Part shown: piece after piece, positions 25,364 through 33,905 of the stretch
How the letters are laid out: each line of letters begins with the position of its first letter
Position numbering within the stretch: the stretch's first letter is position 1
From: Mastigocoleus sp. MO_188.B34
Lineage (GTDB): Bacteria; Cyanobacteriota; Cyanobacteriia; Cyanobacteriales; Nostocaceae
Direction of reading: 5' to 3'
Length of the DNA stretch: 64,000 nucleotides
Assembly: GCF_030065675.1 (NCBI RefSeq)
Contig: NZ_JASJDK010000002.1
Span: 1 to 64,000 of the forward strand
The notes under the pieces: model-generated
Databases searched by the model: none
Told to the model about the DNA's origin: nothing
The model's input: the letters and a program-made list of their open reading frames with translations, nothing else
Made by a program: the position numbers and the translations under genes

Positions 25364-26299
25364 TTAAATAAAATTAGTTGTCATTAAGAATTCAATAATT
25401 TCTTCATTAACCACTTCAGAAGCACCTGATGAAGCATCATGACGACAATTTCTTAAAACTTTTAACTGGGAGTTAGGTAAACATTGATTTAATTTATAAC
25501 CATGAGCAAGAGGAAACCAACTATCTTGCTCTCCCCACAATATTAATGTGGGACAATCTACAGAGTTTAGGTTATTTTGTATCTTGCTTAATAAACCAGT
25601 TTGATTGAACTTACAATTTTTGATTTCTCGATCTGCTATTTTTAGTTCTTCAGCTGCTTTGGTTAAAGTCCCGGGAAATTCAATAAACGGATAAGTGATC
25701 CAGTAAACATCCTCAGGAGTTAATATTGATGGATCAAACAGCACCTCACGTCGTTCCATCGCCATAACTTCTCTAATTAAAGGTGCGAATAAATACGTCA
25801 AACGCAAGCGATCTATTATTTCCACTACTTCTAATGGTGTGTGGGAAAATAATCTCATACCCCAATGAGGTAAAGCTTCTGTAAAAATTGGAACATTTAC
25901 CACCACCAATCGCCCAATAATGTGAGGATGTTCTTGAGCAAGTGCTAAAGCAATCAAAGCTCCTAAAGATTCTGCAACCACCGTCGCTGGTTCTTCACAT
26001 AGTTCCTTAATAATGCGTTCAAATTCAATCGCTTGGTGACCTTCAACCTCTCGACGATGTTGGGGTTTCTCTGAAAACCCAAAACCTTTAGCATCAAAGC
26101 AAATTACCCGAAAATGTTGGGATAATGGCTCAATACTTTTACGCCAGTTGTAGCTCCAACTACCAATACCATGTAATAAAATTAGTGGCTTCCCTACCCC
26201 TTTTTCTCCGTAAGCTACTCGCATGGGATAGCCACTAGCATCAGTAATCGTTAAGTATTGTCTACCTTTGGGAAAGGTTTTTTGCCACCAATCTTGCAT
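25364..26299 (-). CDS. Alpha/beta-fold hydrolase
   Basis: A 311-aa alpha/beta hydrolase. The oxyanion region is LILLHGIGSWSYNW and the strand-4 segment is VICFDAKGFGFSEKP. The nucleophile elbow is VVAESLGALIAL, with the catalytic Ser in A-E-S-L-G rather than a full G-x-S-x-G. The acid is in LILWGEQDSWFP and the His in NCRHDASSGA. Proteins of this shape include esterases, C-C hydrolases and haloalkane dehalogenase-like enzymes; the substrate is unknown. No signal peptide is visible. It follows the DUF4112 gene on the same strand with only 31 bp between them, so the two probably form an operon. Confidence 0.8.
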   Translation of the reverse strand: MQDWWQKTFPKGRQYLTITDASGYPMRVAYGEKGVGKPLILLHGIGSWSYNWRKSIEPLSQHFRVICFDAKGFGFSEKPQHRREVEGHQAIEFERIIKELCEEPATVVAESLGALIALALAQEHPHIIGRLVVVNVPIFTEALPHWGMRLFSHTPLEVVEIIDRLRLTYLFAPLIREVMAMERREVLFDPSILTPEDVYWITYPFIEFPGTLTKAAEELKIADREIKNCKFNQTGLLSKIQNNLNSVDCPTLILWGEQDSWFPLAHGYKLNQCLPNSQLKVLRNCRHDASSGASEVVNEEIIEFLMTTNFI

Positions 26300-26330
26300 T
26301 GATTTTGAATAGTAACTTGTTGTGTACGCT

Positions 26331-26837
26331 TTATTTACCTGTAAATAATCCTACCAAAAAGCTAGTTATCATTACTGCTAAGGAAACTAAACCAATGGCA
26401 AGGAGTAACAAGCCGGCTATCAATATTACAATAAACCATACGTTATGACTCCTTTTGTGACCGGGAAACTGTAAATGTTCTTCAACTAGCTTGAGATTGT
26501 AGTCGTTAGCTCTCCAGGTAAAATCAAATAGATCCCCTAAAACTGGTACTGCTCCGATTAGGGCATCTAAAATGATATTTAGAACCATCTTAGCTAGCAT
26601 TCCAGCAGGTGCACCCAAACGTGCAGCTTCCACAACAATATAAGAAGAAAGTAAAATCCCTAAGAAATCACCACCAACAGGTAGCAATCCTATAATCGGA
26701 TCCAAACCAAGACCAATACCTGTTCCCGGAATTAAGATCGCACTATCTAAAATACGACTCAGAGTACGTAAACGTTTGAGAGCACCTGCTTTACTATTCG
26801 GATCTATGGTGGAAAATTTAGATGAAGGTAAGGACAT
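26331..26837 (-). CDS. DUF4112 membrane protein
   Basis: A 168-aa protein with the DUF4112 signature: LRTLSRILDSAILIPGTGIG, LDPIIGLLPVGGDFLG, then LGAPAGMLAKMVLNIILDALIGAVPVLGDLFD and WRANDYNLKLVEEHL. Three or four hydrophobic segments, with a final strong helix near the C-terminus, put it in a membrane. The function of the family is unknown. It is the first gene of a likely two-gene unit with the hydrolase downstream. Confidence 0.85.
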   Translation of the reverse strand: MSLPSSKFSTIDPNSKAGALKRLRTLSRILDSAILIPGTGIGLGLDPIIGLLPVGGDFLGILLSSYIVVEAARLGAPAGMLAKMVLNIILDALIGAVPVLGDLFDFTWRANDYNLKLVEEHLQFPGHKRSHNVWFIVILIAGLLLLAIGLVSLAVMITSFLVGLFTGK

Positions 26838-27378
26838 AATAGGATTAGCTGAGTGTATCCCCCACAGCTTACATCATGCTAAATCGCTAAACTCGATTCC
26901 CAAGTGTTACTCCCAAATATCACACAAATACATAGCAAAAAGCTGTATCAATCATTGCTAATCATCAATGATAAAAACATCAGAGCGATTATAAGCAGGT
27001 TGATTTGGTTTATGCATAGCCACAGCTAGCTGATCAATTTTAAAACTAAGAGAAAGTATACAGTGAGGGTTGACAGCTTATAAAAGAGACTTCACGGGAA
27101 AAGTCAGCATCCAAAAATTGTTATTTTCTAAATTATTTAATCGATTTATATTTATCCTAGAAAAAAATAAACAGTTTTCAGTTTTTCGACTGAGTGACTT
27201 GGTAGTAAATAACAAGAGCTGGATTAAATTTTAAGTCATTTCACAGCACGGATGAACCGTTATAGTCTGTAATATTTTTTTTAAAATGTACTGACGTTTT
27301 GTGAAAGGAAAGAATTAAGAAAATATACCGGCGTTGTAATTTATTAAACATTATTATTTAAATCAAATATAAATTAAC

Positions 27379-28035
27379 ATGGAAAACTTAACCTCAGAAT
27401 ATATAAACTTAGCGATCGCAGAATCAGTTCAGGAAAAACCGGACTTAGCCCGAATGCTCGCCGTAATTTCCGGTCAAAACGGTTTTGCTGAACCACAGGT
27501 GATAGAAGATAAATTAGAAAAAGATCTCACCGGATACTACAAATTAGGAGTAAATTTAAATAGTGCAGGTGGGATAGAAAATCCTGCATTATCTGCTTTA
27601 AAGTCGCAACATGAAGCGAATAAAGTTCTTAATCAAGAATCCATCGAGCGATTGGAAAATGCTAAAACATGGAGTGAAAAGAATAGATTCATTTCAATAA
27701 TTGCTATTGCATCTGGGATAGCTGCATCAATTATGACTGTTACTTCCATTCATCGGACAAGCTTAGCAGAGCAAGCTATTCAAGGTGTGGAAGCTCGGAA
27801 TGCAAAATTAGTAAAGCTGACTAATGAAAACGAAAGATTAACAAAACTGGCTAAAGATTATCAGCAAAAGAATGAAGAATTAACGGGATCTAAGCTTGCG
27901 AAACAACTGAAAAATTGGCGTCTTCTGTACTATCAAGCTAATAAAGAAAAGGAAAAACTAAGCGCTAATTTAACCGAAGTTTGTAGTAAACCACGTAATT
28001 TTTTTGGAACTCCAGAGTGTCGTGGATATAGGTAA
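27379..28035 (+). CDS. Hypothetical protein with one membrane helix and a coiled coil
   Basis: A 218-aa protein that I do not recognise. Residues ~1-95 are soluble and mixed in character. A hydrophobic helix (FISIIAIASGIAASIMTVTS, ~107-126) follows a charged lead-in, and ~140-200 is a Lys/Glu/Leu-rich coiled coil (ARNAKLVKLTNENERLTKLA). The end has two Cys in SKPRNFFGTPEC. The layout suggests a membrane-anchored scaffold, but there is no functional evidence. It has a normal ATG in an AT-rich leader. The next thing downstream is an IS1 fragment only 15 bp away, so the region has been disturbed, though this frame seems whole. Confidence 0.6.
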   Translation: MENLTSEYINLAIAESVQEKPDLARMLAVISGQNGFAEPQVIEDKLEKDLTGYYKLGVNLNSAGGIENPALSALKSQHEANKVLNQESIERLENAKTWSEKNRFISIIAIASGIAASIMTVTSIHRTSLAEQAIQGVEARNAKLVKLTNENERLTKLAKDYQQKNEELTGSKLAKQLKNWRLLYYQANKEKEKLSANLTEVCSKPRNFFGTPECRGYR

Positions 28036-28049
28036 AAGATTGGGTAGTA

Positions 28050-28225
28050 ATGCAACGACATCAAGCACTGGGTAAAGAAAATGGTAAGACAAGCTTTGAA
28101 AGGTTCAATAACACCTTAAAACAGGGAGTTGGACGACTAGTTCGTAAAACATTATCATTCTCCAAAATCCTGAACAACCATATTGGTGTTATCTGGCATT
28201 TTATTCATCACTATAATGGTAGTCT
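28050..28225 (+). pseudogene. IS1-family transposase C-terminal remnant
   Basis: About 58 codons match the C-terminal end of the IS1 transposase (InsB-type): HQALGKENGKTSFERFNNTL, then GRLVRKTLSFSKILNNHIG and WHFIHHYN. The catalytic core and both inverted ends are missing. The frame stays open to 28373, but the residues after HHYN have no IS1 likeness. It is a dead insertion-sequence scar. Confidence 0.85.
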
Positions 28226-28381
28226 GCATTACTACCAGTTATTTTTCTCTATTTTACTTTTTCCTGTTCCCCGTTCTACATTAATAAATAAAACCCGGTA
28301 CAACGATCGCCATACCGGATATGTCTCCATCCTCATTGATAAAAAACTATTGCTCGCGATTCAGAATTATTAAATAAATAC

Positions 28382-29644
28382 TTAACTCCTAACTTCTGTC
28401 TTCTGAGATTCTTCAAAAAGTCCATAGAGTTTTTCTTCTAACTTTTCCATACATGTAGACCAGTCAAATTCCAGTATTCCAAGACGAGCTTGACGAGACA
28501 TTTCTTGTTTTAGTTCGGGGTTTTCCAAGATTTGGATTATTTTATTAGCAAAATCTTGTGAGTTATTTGCTTCAGCGATCAAACCATTCTCACCATGTGT
28601 AATCTGCTCTGAACTAGAAGGTGCAGCTGCAGCAACTACCGGGGTTCCAGAAGCTAATGCTTCTGTATTTGTGGTACAGAAATTTTCCGTAACTGAAGGA
28701 TTAACAAATATATCTGCACGAGCATACCAACCTAATAATTCTTCTCCGTGAGACTCACCCCATACAGTCAAACCGGGGGCTAAACTTTTTCCACGTTCTT
28801 CTATTTCTTCAGATAAAGGACCGCTACCAATAATAACCATATGGACATTACTAATTTTGGCAGCAACTAATTTATATATATCAAAAAGCTGGGAAACATT
28901 TTTTTCTGCACAAATGCGTCCAACAAACAGTAGAGTTGGTCTATTATCCTCAGGAATCGGATTACAAGCAATATTTCCCGGATTGAATTTTTTGCAATTA
29001 ACTCCTTGATAGGGAAGATATTCACTGCGTTGAGATTTCATTTGCTGATATTTGAGCAATTGTCCTCTAGAAGGAAATAAATTTAAATCATAATTTTCGC
29101 TGAACTTTTTAATCAGACTTGGAAGTATGGGACGGATTAAACGAAAAATTGGATCACCTAGGTAATAGTTAATATAAGCGACTATGTCAGTATGAAATAG
29201 AGATACTGTCGGTGTACCGGTTAGTTTGGCATATTCTCGGGCTATCGGACGACCATAACCTTGTAAAAAGAGTGAATAAAAACCTCTGATTTGTGCAGCT
29301 TCTTCAACCATTATAATATCTGGCTGAAATTCTTGTAGGAGTTTAGTATCACTCCAATGTCGATAACTCAGAGGTTGGGGAAGAGATTTATAAAATATCA
29401 GAGGTTTGGTAGGAAATGCATAGGAAGAAAAGTTAGGGAAGAACTGTAATTTACTCAAACCAGCCATTGGACGATTTCCCACACTTTCGGGATACTGTTC
29501 GTTAATTTGTGGGTGAATCAAAAATACAAAATGACCCTGCTCTAATAACCAGTTTGCTCGCTGATGTACTGCAATAGATACTCCAGTTAAAAACGGAGCA
29601 TAGAGACTTGTAAAAAGAGCAATACGAAGAGGTTTTTTGTTCAT
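28382..29644 (-). CDS. hglT: Glycosyltransferase (GT4/GT-B), probable heterocyst glycolipid glycosyltransferase
   Basis: A 420-aa GT-B glycosyltransferase. The N-terminal lobe begins FTSLYAPFLTGVSIAVHQRANWL. The C-terminal lobe has RPTLLFVGRICAEKNVSQLF and the donor-binding E-x7-E region in NPSVTENFCTTNTEALASGTPVV. In Anabaena PCC 7120, hglT (all5341) adds the sugar head group to the heterocyst glycolipid aglycone and sits at the end of a minus-strand cluster with a second glycosyltransferase, an epimerase and HgdC/HgdB. This gene holds the same place, which supports the name. It likely acts at the inner face of the cytoplasmic membrane on the aglycone made by the hgl synthase. The symbol rests on context and family, not on a sequence comparison. 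Confidence 0.75.
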   Translation of the reverse strand: MNKKPLRIALFTSLYAPFLTGVSIAVHQRANWLLEQGHFVFLIHPQINEQYPESVGNRPMAGLSKLQFFPNFSSYAFPTKPLIFYKSLPQPLSYRHWSDTKLLQEFQPDIIMVEEAAQIRGFYSLFLQGYGRPIAREYAKLTGTPTVSLFHTDIVAYINYYLGDPIFRLIRPILPSLIKKFSENYDLNLFPSRGQLLKYQQMKSQRSEYLPYQGVNCKKFNPGNIACNPIPEDNRPTLLFVGRICAEKNVSQLFDIYKLVAAKISNVHMVIIGSGPLSEEIEERGKSLAPGLTVWGESHGEELLGWYARADIFVNPSVTENFCTTNTEALASGTPVVAAAAPSSSEQITHGENGLIAEANNSQDFANKIIQILENPELKQEMSRQARLGILEFDWSTCMEKLEEKLYGLFEESQKTEVRS

Positions 29645-29860
29645 TTGTTGTCCGTTTCTTATATCTGTTTAATAACTTTTATTGCTTAAAATTTAGCGAA
29701 CCCACCGATATCAGATAGTGCGTTAGACCCATTAAATTGATTTTTAAAAATGGGATATAGTAACAGGTCTAACAGATCCTAGAATGATGTCATTTTTTAT
29801 TGATAAATTCTTATCTCCTGACTCCTGATTCCTGTCTCCTGACTTCTTCTCTAATAACCC

Positions 29861-31126
29861 TCAAAGAGAAATTTTTGGATCTATTGGTTGATCCACCCAT
29901 TTATAAGGACGATATTCCATCATGCGAATTTTGAATGGTCCTTTAATCTGATAATTAATTCCACGCCAGTTGACAATTGGCATCCAATGACAGGAAACTA
30001 ATGCAATGAAATAAAACCATTGGGTAAATGGAGTTCCAACAAATATCTTCCAAATTTTACTTTTATTAAATCTTGGACTAACTTCACCACGCCTGCTAAT
30101 AACTTGACGCACACTTTTTTCCAGAGTCAGGATAAGTGCAAGTAAGCCGAATAAATAGCTACAGTAACCAATCAAAGCTAAAATAGCAGCTTGTCCTTGT
30201 CCGATAAAAAAGCTAATAAAAAAGAGTCCCAATACTAGGTTTGGTAATACTATAGTCAATATGGAATCCCCAACAACTGCTGGCCATAAAGGATGATATA
30301 GTCGGGAAATAAATAACTGTCTTCGAATCCAAGGAAGTAATCTTGGCAGGTTAGTTTCTTCTCGATTAACTATTAATAGTGAAGGTACAAATTTAACTTG
30401 ATAGCCGTGTTTTTGCATTACTCGACTAATCATTGTGTCATCAGTATAAGAGTGTTTCCATTTTTCCAACAATCCTGTTTTTCGTATGACTTCGGTTTTA
30501 ATAGCTAGAGTTCCACCCCAAGGTATACCGTACAAAAACATCTGTACGACTGCAGAAGTGTTCCATATGTAGCGCACCAAAGTTCCCCAATATTGACCCG
30601 TCGGTAGATACCACCTATTACCTGTTGTTGCTGCAACTTTAGGATCTGATAAAGGAGAAACTAATTCCCGCAACCAATTGGAATGAGCTACTGTATCAGC
30701 ATCTACTAAAGCAACTACTTTATATGTCTTATCTAAGGTAGAAAGAGCCTGCACCAAAGAGCTACATTTGAGAGTACAAGTTTTTCGTCGGTGTTTGAGA
30801 GCTTGAATTTCCACATTACTAGCTTTTTCTTCTGCAACAGTTTTTATCGCAACTTTCCAAGCTGGATCTTCTTCACTATCAACAATGAGCTTAATATCAT
30901 AATTTGGATAGTTTTGTTGAAAAAGCGATCGCAAACACTTGGAAAGATATGGGTCTGCTCCACGTAAGGATAAAATAACTGCTGTTTTCGGTAATTCTTT
31001 TACTTTTACCGGTAATGATTTGCTGTTATACGAACGCAGATATCTTAAGAAAAACAACATCAAAAGCGATTGGATGATAAACCAAATCAATAAACCCGTA
31101 CAAAATAGTGCAATTAACTGATTCAC
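29861..31126 (-). CDS. Membrane-bound family 2 glycosyltransferase
   Basis: A 421-aa GT-A glycosyltransferase. One N-terminal membrane helix (~4-28) is followed by a GT2 domain with AVILSLRGADPYLSKCL, VALVDADTVAHSNWL (the D-x-D-type metal site) and the later SYTDDTMISRVM and RRQLFISRLYHP segments, then three or four C-terminal membrane helices. This is the layout of processive or ceramide-glucosyltransferase-like enzymes. It lies between the epimerase and the probable hglT, on the same strand, so a role in heterocyst envelope glycolipid or polysaccharide is inferred. The substrate is not known. Confidence 0.8.
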   Translation of the reverse strand: MNQLIALFCTGLLIWFIIQSLLMLFFLRYLRSYNSKSLPVKVKELPKTAVILSLRGADPYLSKCLRSLFQQNYPNYDIKLIVDSEEDPAWKVAIKTVAEEKASNVEIQALKHRRKTCTLKCSSLVQALSTLDKTYKVVALVDADTVAHSNWLRELVSPLSDPKVAATTGNRWYLPTGQYWGTLVRYIWNTSAVVQMFLYGIPWGGTLAIKTEVIRKTGLLEKWKHSYTDDTMISRVMQKHGYQVKFVPSLLIVNREETNLPRLLPWIRRQLFISRLYHPLWPAVVGDSILTIVLPNLVLGLFFISFFIGQGQAAILALIGYCSYLFGLLALILTLEKSVRQVISRRGEVSPRFNKSKIWKIFVGTPFTQWFYFIALVSCHWMPIVNWRGINYQIKGPFKIRMMEYRPYKWVDQPIDPKISL

Positions 31127-31313
31127 CTTTGATTCCCCTAATAAATGCTAGTTTGAAAGAAATTCGTACTAAGTTCTTTTCAATGAATAAGTAGGTTAGT
31201 AAGAAAAATCATAACTTGTTTGTAATAAAGCTTTAGCGCTAAAGCGCTACTACGAGCATTTTATATTTATTTACATAGTTTACTTTTTTCTTGCCTACTT
31301 ACTTAAATAAATT

Positions 31314-32309
31314 CTATTTACCCATAAGCTGTTTGAGATTTGCAGTTTTCAACCATTGCTTTATCAACTGCATCCCATCTTTTAGATTAACTGCTGGTTC
31401 GTAAGTTAATTTTTCCCGTGCTTTCTGAATAGAATAACTATGGGGACGAGACATAAAATCTACAGCTTCCGGGAAAATATCTGGCTGTTGACGCAAAAGT
31501 TTTTGTCCTCCAGAACGGACTTTTAAAAATAACTTAAGTTCATCCTTTGGTAAGGAAAAAGGAGCTGGTAAATCCCCTGTTTCCGCTAGAAGTAAAAAAT
31601 ATTCTTTCCAAGAAGTCTTTTGTCCATCAGTGATATTAAATACTTCTCCGTAGGCTTCTTTTTCTATGCTCAGAAAAATAGCATCAATTAAATTATCAAT
31701 ATATACGTGATTGATAACTCCCTCTCCATCATTAACGTAAGCAAATAATTTTTGACCCATCAAATGTAAAGGTCTGACAATCCAAGGAATACAACCCGGA
31801 CCATAAACATCTCCAGCGCGGATAACGATCGTACCAAAATCAGGTGGAGAGTTCAATTCTAAAATAGCTTGTTCTGCTTCTATTTTAGTTTGGCAGTAGG
31901 GATTATTCTCATTAGTAAGTGGACCATCTTCTGTTATATCTTCAGGATAGTTAAAACCGTACACTATCGCACTAGAGAGATGAACAAAAGTTTTAACACC
32001 TACTTCTTTAGCTGCATAAGAGATATTTTTGGTACCATCAACATTGACTTTATGGAAATCTTTGAGGGAACCACCTTCTTGAGCTAATTGTTCGGTGTGT
32101 AATATTATATCAACTCCCTGACAAGCTTTTTTAAGATTTTCAGCTTTAACTACACTTCCAGGAATAACTTCTACACCTAGGTTTTTTGCTGTTGAAGACT
32201 TGTCTGTTTTAAGCTGCAGTCCGCGAACTTTCATTCCTTTAGCGATCGCAAGTTCAGCAGCACGTAAACCAACAAATCCAGAAACATCGGTAATGAGTAG
32301 TGTTTTCAT
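31314..32309 (-). CDS. NAD-dependent epimerase/dehydratase (extended SDR)
   Basis: A 331-aa extended short-chain dehydrogenase. The Rossmann start is LLITDVSGFVGLRAAELA (a variant of TGxxGxxG), VHLSSAIVYG carries the Ser, and NPYCQTKIEAEQA gives the Y-x3-K catalytic pair. HIRAGDVYGPG-like and YIDNLIDAI segments complete the family pattern (3-beta-HSD/UDP-sugar epimerase-like). It lies downstream of HgdC and before two glycosyltransferases, as in the Anabaena hgl island, so it may shape the sugar or oxidise/reduce the alkyl chain of heterocyst glycolipids. Which of these is not decidable from sequence. Confidence 0.8.
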   Translation of the reverse strand: MKTLLITDVSGFVGLRAAELAIAKGMKVRGLQLKTDKSSTAKNLGVEVIPGSVVKAENLKKACQGVDIILHTEQLAQEGGSLKDFHKVNVDGTKNISYAAKEVGVKTFVHLSSAIVYGFNYPEDITEDGPLTNENNPYCQTKIEAEQAILELNSPPDFGTIVIRAGDVYGPGCIPWIVRPLHLMGQKLFAYVNDGEGVINHVYIDNLIDAIFLSIEKEAYGEVFNITDGQKTSWKEYFLLLAETGDLPAPFSLPKDELKLFLKVRSGGQKLLRQQPDIFPEAVDFMSRPHSYSIQKAREKLTYEPAVNLKDGMQLIKQWLKTANLKQLMGK

Positions 32310-32540
32310 GTTGGGGATTGGGGATTGGGGATTGGGGATTGGCGATTAGGGATTTGGGATTGGCGTTAGCGTTAGCGCCTAGCGTAAGCGTACCGGATCG
32401 GATCCGCAGGTAGCGCAGCTAGAGCCTGCGGCGTCGGCGAAGCCTCTAGGTATTGCGTGACGCGACAGCGTCATATAGGGATTGAGGATTGGGGATTAGG
32501 GATTGGAGATTTGTGATACGGAGTTATGAATTTTCCTATT
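32309..32540. repeat. GGGATTG short tandem repeats and GC-rich palindromic element
   Basis: Runs of GGGGATTGGGGATT (STRR type) flank a GC-rich block at ~32360-32475 containing GCCTGCGGCGTCGGCGAAGC. The reverse complement of this block closely matches the DNA at 52045-52110, before the enoyl-reductase gene. The unit lies between the epimerase and hgdC-like genes. Confidence 0.75.
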
Positions 32541-32571
32541 TCCCTATCGCCAGTCCCCAGTCGCTAGTGTT

Positions 32572-33750
32572 CTAAAAAATATCTGCTGGATCTGTAGAGC
32601 GGAGTTGATTGACTGTTAATGCTCCAGATATAATGCACATTAAAATTGTTGAGAGTAAAACTATCGCTGTATTGTGCAAGTTCATCATAATTGGTAGTTT
32701 TGTTGCTTCCATGGCAAAATCATACAAACCTAGAGAAATTGCAAAGCCAGGTATGTAACCCAATACAGCTAGTATGAATGCTTGTTGAAATACGATATTT
32801 AATAAATATTTATTCTCATAACCTATAGCTTTTAACGTGGCATATGCGATTAATTGAGTTGAAATATTGCTATACAGTATTTGATAGACAATAACAATAC
32901 CAACAATAGAAGCCATTGTTAACATAAGATTGAGAATAAAACCAATAGGCGTTCTAGTAGCCCAATATTGTTTTTCAAAGTTAATGAAACCGGATTGAGT
33001 AAAAATTTTAATGTCATCCGGTAAATTATCCCGCAAATTTTTCAGAACTTTCTGAGGGTCAGCATCAGGTTTAAGAGCAACAACACCAACATCTATCATC
33101 TCTGCGGGACGAGTATTAGGAAATATCCGTAAAAAAGTAGAGTCGCTGACGATTAAGTTTCCATCAACACCAAAGGATGGACCTAAATTAAATAGACCTC
33201 CAACTCTAACTTTGTAACCCTTGAGAGAATCAAAAGGAAATATTTCAATTAATTGTTTGTTATTTTCTCGTTCAAATCTTTCTGCAACACGACCAAATTC
33301 CTGACGAGAGTTCCGGTCGAAAAGTACTACATCGGGAATTTTGATCCGATCTATATTTTGTTCGACTTCTGGAATATCGATTACGGGTTTTCCCGGTTCA
33401 AAGCCAATGATATAAATTGAATATTTTTGTCCTGTATCGGGATTCTTAAATTTAGCAAATCCTAAATATATAGGACAAACTGATTCTACACCTTCAAAAC
33501 CTAAAGCTTGATACAAACGAGTCCGAGAAAAACTCTGAGAGGCTGTTAAAGCCTTATACTGAGAACTAACTAAAAATAAATCTCCGCGTAAATGACGATG
33601 TACTTGGGTCGCGCTGGAATAAAGAGCATCTTGAAAACCAAGTTGCATAAACATCAAAATCACGAGAAAAGCGATACCAGCAACAGCGACGATCGCTCGA
33701 ATTTTGTTGCGGGCTAATTGTAGCCATGCTACAGGAATTTTAAAAGTCAT
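32572..33750 (-). CDS. hgdC: DevC-type ABC transporter permease, HgdC-like
   Basis: A 392-aa MacB/FtsX-type permease. One membrane helix near the start (~15-40: IRAIVAVAGIAFLVILMFMQLGF) precedes a large periplasmic domain, then three C-terminal helices. The opening LQLARNKIRAIVAVAGIAFLV and HRHLRGDLFLVSSQYKAL are typical of the cyanobacterial DevC family. With the HlyD-type gene just upstream it forms an efflux pair. In Anabaena, HgdB-HgdC at the same island position are needed for a correct heterocyst glycolipid layer and, like here, have no adjacent DevA ATPase. The ATPase must come from elsewhere. Confidence 0.8.
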   Translation of the reverse strand: MTFKIPVAWLQLARNKIRAIVAVAGIAFLVILMFMQLGFQDALYSSATQVHRHLRGDLFLVSSQYKALTASQSFSRTRLYQALGFEGVESVCPIYLGFAKFKNPDTGQKYSIYIIGFEPGKPVIDIPEVEQNIDRIKIPDVVLFDRNSRQEFGRVAERFERENNKQLIEIFPFDSLKGYKVRVGGLFNLGPSFGVDGNLIVSDSTFLRIFPNTRPAEMIDVGVVALKPDADPQKVLKNLRDNLPDDIKIFTQSGFINFEKQYWATRTPIGFILNLMLTMASIVGIVIVYQILYSNISTQLIAYATLKAIGYENKYLLNIVFQQAFILAVLGYIPGFAISLGLYDFAMEATKLPIMMNLHNTAIVLLSTILMCIISGALTVNQLRSTDPADIF

Positions 33751-33754
33751 GGTA

Positions 33755-33905
33755 AGCGATTGGCGACTGGGGATAGGGGACTGGAGACTAGGAATAAAAA
33801 TTCTTGACTCTTTACTTATTACTTCTTACTCCTTACTTATTACTCCTTACTCATTACTCCTTACTTATTACTCCTTACTCATTACTCCTTACTTATTACT
33901 TATTA
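33755..33905. repeat. ACTCCTTACTTATT short tandem repeats
   Basis: About 150 bp of heptamer-like repeats (TTACTCC, TTACTTA, ATTACTC) fill the gap between the hgdB-like and hgdC-like genes. The last codons of the hgdB-like frame lie inside the array, so the repeat now sets its C-terminus. Confidence 0.8.

Noticed and set aside
32309-32540. Possible CRISPR array in the GGGGATT repeats
   Set aside because: The units are 7 bp and contiguous with no spacers. They are ordinary STRR repeats.
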